Source: Isoetes taiwanensis
Lineage: Eukaryota; Streptophyta; Lycopodiopsida; Isoetales; Isoetaceae
NCBI GenBank assembly: GCA_021234155.1
Contig: JAJEKV010000072.1
Location: forward strand, 6,305,676-6,369,675
DNA: 64,000 nucleotides
Direction of reading: 5' to 3'
Made by a program: the position numbers and the translations under genes. The notes beneath the pieces are model-generated. The model did not search any database and was not told the origin of the DNA. It saw nothing but the letters and a program-made list of their open reading frames with translations. Positions within the stretch are counted from its first letter, which is position 1; each line of letters starts with the position of its first letter. Positions 58,293-64,000 of this stretch are shown one piece after another.

Positions 58293-60227
58293 ATATATAG
58301 ACATAAAAAAACATGCATGCAAAAGTGAAAGCAATCACTTCTTATTGGAAAATGATCTAAACAATCTAAATTCACAGCTTCTATAGAGGGAAAGGATAGC
58401 CGACTAACATTTGCTCATGGCATTGTGTTTCTCATATCCATATAACCATATTAATTTACAGTACATAGGGATTGAATGGTAATATCTTAGCTATCATTCT
58501 TTGTTTAATTATAAACTTTCACTCTGCAACATCCTATATTATAATGTTATTGTGTAAGTGTTGGACCCAGCCCTAATTTGGGCGGCCCAGATTTAATGAA
58601 ATCAATGTAGGAGATCAATGTAGGCGGCTATGGCACCTTTGAGCACTGTGGGCTTCGAGCAGATGCTTGGCTCTATGTCAGTCGTGCAAGTTTCCACGTC
58701 CCTAATACAGGATATGCAGGGCATAGGACCGGATATGCAATTTAACCGCTTATCCATCACTTAGAAAGATAGATGTCTGCGAAGATTTAAAGGGAAATAC
58801 TTAGAATAGAAGATGATTCAGAGATGCGGAAGTAAATTATTGGTTTAAGCCTGTCTTTCTGTTTTTCTTTAATCACTAAATCATAGAGAGCAGAGTGCAC
58901 TTGAATTTAAATTGCGGATCCAAGAATTCATAGAGTCGAAGGAGAAGATGGTTGATGCTATTTTGTATGTCCCGCCATCATGGAGCGTAACACACATGAA
59001 GGATTTACAACATGTCATAGCCACACTTGCTCTAAAAGCAAAAACAATGCCCATCTTACAAGGTATGAGGCCAAAAAAACTCTATAAAAAGGCAAACTAT
59101 TCAACATTGTAATTTTATAGGTGCTTTTGATGATCGGCAAGTTGGAAATGATTTGTTGTTGCTTAAGGTGGAGTTCAATAGGCTATGGGATGACAAAAGA
59201 GTCGGCATCGCGATATCTATCTTCAAGTCGGGCTTTTTGGGCGCTTGGATCATCATGTTTGGATGAAGGGCCCGCTATGGTGCCGGGCCGCTAAATAAAT
59301 GTGCTCCTTTGTCCGCCATATTGGAAAATTTTAATCACCGGTGCTACTTTGTTTAGCAATGCACCATATCGAAAAAGATCGTGGTTCCGTGGAAGGATTT
59401 GGGTAATTCGAGCTCCAATTTGAGTTTAACAAACGCCAAACGTAGAAGAAATGTGGAAGATATGGTATCATGAGAACCACCATCCAAGATATATCCGCCA
59501 TTAGCATCTCTCGACATTTTAATAAAAGATATACCGATCACCCTTCTAAATGTTTGTTCTATTGGGCTTCTAACAACTGCTCGCACTCTGGCCATGGCTA
59601 TGGCGATGTGCAATTGCTCGTAGCCACAAGTAGATTAAGAAAGCTTTTGCATATATGTATGCTTCGCGGATGAAATGATGATGCCGGCCGGTAAAATGCC
59701 ATGGGCGTGGTTAGGCTAGATAAAGCAAATAGGGCGAGTTTTCGCGAAGTTTCGAATTGACCGATGCATGTAAGGGCGCAGTTTTGATGAGATTCGCGAC
59801 CGGCCACATGCATGTACTCGCTAATGGCGCATCTAATCCGGGCGTAAGATGTGAACAAGGGATGGATTGGCAAATCTAAATACCAAAGCAAGAAATGATG
59901 ATATTCGACGATTTCATCAAGTTAATGCCTTGCACGTACCATCCGGTTTCACGATCAAAGAGTTTCGATTCTGCCCTTTCCTTGTGGCTTACCGCTGTGG
60001 TGTATCTTCAAGAGGCCGAAGTGCCGCCACTCAATTTATCATTTTCTTTTATCCGCTAGCATAATCAATCTTCTCTCAGAAACATTGCAGCTTCAAAGAA
60101 AGCTTCATTTGTGTTAGCTTATGCCCCGAGAAGGTTGATTTATTACACATGCAGGGATTTAATGCGCTTTGGTTTTTATCATGTGCTTATAGCTTTGGTT
60201 ATGGCCGACTTATTTAATAGCCGTAAC
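58293..60227. other. No supported gene
   Basis: The frame at 58912-59112 and others have no recognised domain. Confidence 0.35.
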
Positions 60228-60510
60228 ATGTAATGACTTCGCAGACGCCTACTTCCATGTTGACGTATAAAAAATTAGATGAAAACGATTGCAACAACGT
60301 TGTTTATCTTAAACTTATGCAAGAAGATGAATAATGCCCTTCATCCGATGATTTTCGTTATTTCATCATGTCCAATGAAGGCTTCAATCGCTCCTTGCTA
60401 CTTCCTTATTTAGCAGCCTGTAACATGGAATCACTTCTCGTGACTCTCTTCCGTGTTGACGTATAAAACCTAGATGAAAAAAGATTGCAAACAACATTGT
60501 CTCCGTCTTT
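60228..60510. repeat. Imperfect direct repeat, period about 193 bp
   Basis: AACATG-x-AAT-x-ACTTC, GTTGACGTATAAAA and AGATTGCAA-like words occur in both halves (60228-60318 and 60423-60510). Confidence 0.65.
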
Positions 60511-61199
60511 TACCTTTTACACCTTTTGGACCGACATTTTTCCTGATTTCAGATCATGCTATGGTGACCTTTATGCATATCATGGAAAGTGGCACCAAGG
60601 GTTGTGGGAGGTAATTTGAATTAGTTCGCCATATTGCTTACGTAAGAGTTGAAATTATCTTCTAAGTCGCGGGCGATGCTCATGTAGGTTATCGTTAGTG
60701 ATAAGTTAGTGATAAATTCGTGGCTCAACGCAAAATCTATGAAATTCAAGGATGGATACATGATATTATTGGAAAGCCTTGTGATGAGTTAAAGAAAGAC
60801 CCGCACGCTATTTTCTCGAACGGGTATTCTAAAATTGCTTAGGTAGTTATGGGGACACATGCATGCATTGGTATATTACATGTATGGTAATGTTCTTGAA
60901 GTTGTTTCTGACCATAAAAAACTTGATTTGCATGGTAAGATCTAACTATTCTATTTCGAGATTGACGACACTCCATTCATCCTAAATAAGTAGGTTTCCA
61001 TGGGGAGCATATAGGAGTAAACCAAAGTTTTCAAACAACTTAACTGGAGATGCAAACTATACCTATTGCACGGTGGTTATGTGATTGAAAAAGCCAAGAA
61101 TTTTGAAATGCTTATATTTTGTCCATTTTAAAATGTCAGAAATGTTTTTAATGATAATTCCATTTGGAGATATTCTTAAATGAAATTAAATTGTTAGGG
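60511..61199. other. No supported gene
   Basis: Nothing recognisable. Confidence 0.4.
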
Positions 61200-61370
61200 C
61201 AATCGATACTGCTCATGCAAGTTCACAACCTCCACACATGTTCACATGTTCATGCAACTTTGCAACCCTCCACACATATTCACAAGATTATTAAATTGTT
61301 TGTCTAGGCAATCCAGACTTTGCTTTATGCAACTTCCCAACCCTCAAGAGATATTTACAAGATAAACTTT
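61200..61370. repeat. Short imperfect tandem repeat
   Basis: Three loose copies of a CATGCAACTT...CAACCCTCCACACATATTCACA-type unit occur in about 170 bp. Confidence 0.55.
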
Positions 61371-61842
61371 ACAACCTTTCTCAATGAGAACTCATTTGCC
61401 AAGACCTTTGCCCATGCTCCCAACAATGACGCCGAAATTCCTCGAAGATACAATTCAATATCCCTTTTTATAGCCTCTCCATTTTACTTTTTGTCCCAGA
61501 AATTGTGCATTGGTGTGTGCCTAAAGACAAAACGACGGGATTCTTATGAGTAAGGAGGTACTACCTCTTCAATGTGCAATTTTCAAGATGTCAACAATTA
61601 AATGATATTTTAAAAATTTTTGTTATAATAAAAAGTTTATTGCACACTTTTTCCATTGCAATAAAACATTTACAGATTTCCAACTGATGCCCAACAACGC
61701 TGGGCACCATTACTAGTATAGTAGTAATGTGAGACATTCAAACAGAAAAATAGTTACATTCTCATTTTAGTTGATCCCTTTTTTGGGTTGCCCCTAGGGG
61801 GCAAACCTTTGTTTTGGAGTTTTGGCATATCCTAGGTATATG

Positions 61843-62133
61843 CTAGAATATTCCTAGGATATGTTGGTGATCATTCCAAACCTCCCGCTTCCTCAAACTC
61901 TCTGGGTCACCAAAACCGTAAGGTGGAAGTGGAGTTAGTGGTGAGCAAACACTGGCAAAGGTCGGATTTGGTGGTATTGCGGAGGCCTTCGCAGCAATCC
62001 GGCGTAGGAGGAGGTGGGCGGCTTCCAAACACTGAGAAAAGGCACGGGAATATTTGGCCCGAGCATTTTTAATCATCTCTGCATTCAGCACCGCTGCCAT
62101 CACCACCATGGTTAGTAACGCATAGCTCTTCAT
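61843..62133 (-). CDS. Possible small secreted protein, hypothetical
   Basis: The preferred start is the second Met (MKSYALLTMVVMAAVLNAEM) because it opens a good signal-peptide-like segment: a Lys, then about 14 hydrophobic residues, then Ala/Asn. The mature part has only two Cys (QCLEAAHLLL and FASVCSPL) and a Pro-rich middle (LTPLPPYG). The frame continues upstream to 62178. No family is recognised, there is no clear promoter, and the end may run into an intron. It could be chance. Confidence 0.35.
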   Translation of the reverse strand: MKSYALLTMVVMAAVLNAEMIKNARAKYSRAFSQCLEAAHLLLRRIAAKASAIPPNPTFASVCSPLTPLPPYGFGDPESLRKREVWNDHQHILGIF

Positions 62134-62483
62134 TTTATGCCCTTTGATTTGGAATGAAGAATAGAATGACGGAAGCAAAGATTTAAGCAGGCTTCAATAA
62201 GGCATGCATTGGCACTAGCATGTGTCCCGTGGAGTATTTTTCGAACATGGCGTGCCGCCTTTGGAAAGATATCTCCTGAACATGACAAGTAAGTCTCTTT
62301 TACATATGGTCTCCATGATAGCCTAGTTCAATATGCTTATGTATTGTTGATAATATACAATATGCCATATCCCATTCCATTTAAAATTAAGACAAAGATT
62401 ATGGCCTAATTCCCACTAAGTGCCGGCTTTAAAATTAACATAGACATTATGCCCTCTTGAGCAGTAGATAGGCACTTTAGCAA

Positions 62484-62850
62484 ACCAAAGACAAAACGCT
62501 GAGCAAGAAATTGCTTCATGCTTTTGTACACTTCCTTCTTCTCGATTCAAGGTTTTGTACTTTTGAATCAAATGCTTTGATAGCGAAAGTAAAACTTCCC
62601 GCTAGGAAATGAAGAACCATTATAGGCACCAAAGAAACCCTTTTATCGTAAACAACTCAGATTTCGATAAACAACACAAACCAAGACAAAACGCTGAGCG
62701 CAGCCCGTTTCATGCTTTTTGTACACTTCCTCTTTCTGATTCAAGGTTTTGTACTTTGGAATCAATGCTTTGGATAGCGAAAAGTAAAACTTCCTCGCTA
62801 GGGAAATGAAGAACCATTATAGGCACCAAAGCCGAAACCCCGCTTATCGT
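62484..62850. repeat. Tandem duplication (about 196-bp period)
   Basis: Both halves contain AAGACAAAACGCTGAGC, TCAAGGTTTTGTACTTT, ATAGCGAAA and GAAGAACCATTATAGGCACC. They differ mostly by one-base length changes in short homopolymers plus small substitutions. Confidence 0.88.
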
Positions 62851-64000
62851 AAACCTTGATTTTTGTTTTTTGTTTCGGGTCTGAACTTTTCTCATCGGCT
62901 ACTTTGCTTGAGGGATTGATGCTTTGAAGAGCTTTTGCCACCATTTGGCCATGTTTGGTGATTGTTGAATGAAGTTAGGGTAATAAGGATGATGCGGCTT
63001 TTAAATTGAAGATGGCTTAAAGGCCAAGTAAATATGAAAGCGTAACTTGGTTTGACCATGCAATAGTGTGTAGGAAGACCCGCAATAGCATTGCAAATCA
63101 TGTTAGATCTACAAATCATGTTAGATCAGATCGTGAGACTACAAATCATGTTAGATTCAATCGTATTTCAAAATATATGCTAATATTTTAATCAATTACA
63201 AATCAGATTCTCGGTCCGTCCATTCATTCAACAGATAAAGATGATTATATTTTCACTTCCAAGATGAATACTATGCCAAGTTATCGTCATCAGCCCGCAA
63301 CCTTGAGTATTTCACTTTTAATGCCATATTTTCCAAATATCTATCCTCAAATGTCTAGGTTTCCAAACTAAAATGGAAAGAAAATGAATTTCTCGCTTTA
63401 TCATTTGAGAAGTCATGTCATGCTGATATATAGGGCGTTGATGAAGACTTTATGTATGTTAACAAATTGATCACCAAAGATTTATAGAAATCTGGTATTG
63501 TAAACATGACAATAGCACTTTCAAACCAAGCGCCCCAAGAGGGCATTTCTCCATTGTGCCCGGCCAACGCAGATTCGCATGGGCCTCAGAAAAAGATATT
63601 ACATAAAAGTTTTTCTCGAAATCAAAACATGTACCAGCTTCCAACTAGGCATAAATAAAGCATAGTAAGGGCAATGTAAGACAAATAACGATAACATAGA
63701 ACTTAATTTGCCATTTCAAGTGCAAGCTCACCAACCTCTCTCCAAGCAATGAATATTTCACTTGTCACAACCACACTATGTGGTTCAACGACTGAAACAC
63801 GAGATTGTATTATCACAATGAGTAAAAATGACAAATGATAGCTGAATGCCTAGAATTTTACTCATCAAGAACAACTTGTAATCGACCTTTGTTCCGCTTC
63901 AAAGAACCTCATCTTGATGATCCAAACTACCTACATTTTGAGCATGCTTTTTAGAAAGTCACTTTTTGGTCTGATTGGGCTAGCCTAAACATCATGAAAT
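62851..64000. other. No supported gene
   Basis: AT-rich sequence without recognisable coding or repeat structure, apart from CAAATCATGTTAGAT recurring at 63095-63155. Confidence 0.4.

Overview
The window looks like a plant nuclear contig from a large, repeat-rich genome, most likely a seed-free vascular plant such as a fern or lycophyte. That guess rests on the mix of element families (a plant L1-type LINE with a DUF4283-like ORF1, a CACTA transposon, a tiny LTR element with a tRNA-iMet primer site, a psq/DDE_1 pogo-like transposase, DUF7869-type proteins) and on a degenerate PPR fragment. The species cannot be named from the sequence. No intact conventional host gene is clear; nearly everything supported here is a mobile element, often nested and frame-broken. 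Some frame breaks may be assembly indels, because a duplicated segment near 62.5-62.85 kb shows homopolymer-length differences.

Layout. 1-12.6 kb: a miniature LTR retrotransposon (TRIM) with a tRNA-like segment in each LTR (1622-2165, perfect 5-bp target duplication), a foldback repeat, an almost identical 337-bp dispersed repeat pair (6.2 and 9.1 kb), an ACGT/GTC-rich patch (5.54-5.89 kb) and no supported gene. 12.63-31.66 kb: one essentially full-length minus-strand L1 LINE (about 5.8 kb once insertions are removed) split by two DNA transposons. A 4,913-bp CACTA element (26208-31120) lies in ORF1. An 8,372-bp terminal-inverted-repeat element (14595-22966, CCCA target duplication) lies in the reverse transcriptase of ORF2.

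The 8.4-kb element is the most interesting item. It carries two divergent genes. The minus-strand gene encodes a DUF7869-type protein (QLDN, RENKN, GHTHDQID) that I infer to be its transposase. The plus-strand multi-exon gene joins a ParB-like domain to a bacterial-type DNA amino-methyltransferase (order DLPYG, then DAFSG). Between and inside these genes lie two arrays of an 18-bp palindrome, GTGTATTCCGGAATACAC, spaced about 41 bp, plus single copies in introns. The 16-bp core has the same length and TGT...ACA ends as bacterial parS. A self-modifying or self-marking transposon is a reasonable hypothesis: DUF7869 for mobility, ParB for binding the arrays, methyltransferase for marking DNA.

31.7-64 kb: a PPR fragment, a pogo-like transposase with psq helix-turn-helix and 17-residue repeats (33.8-36.3 kb), a second, different DUF7869-family pseudogene (47.1-48.8 kb), two related minus-strand promoter-like blocks (44.1 and 45.3 kb), a 253-bp MITE with 30-bp inverted ends (55.15-55.41 kb), several local tandem duplications, and one possible small secreted-protein ORF near 62 kb. 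Large stretches hold nothing I can identify.
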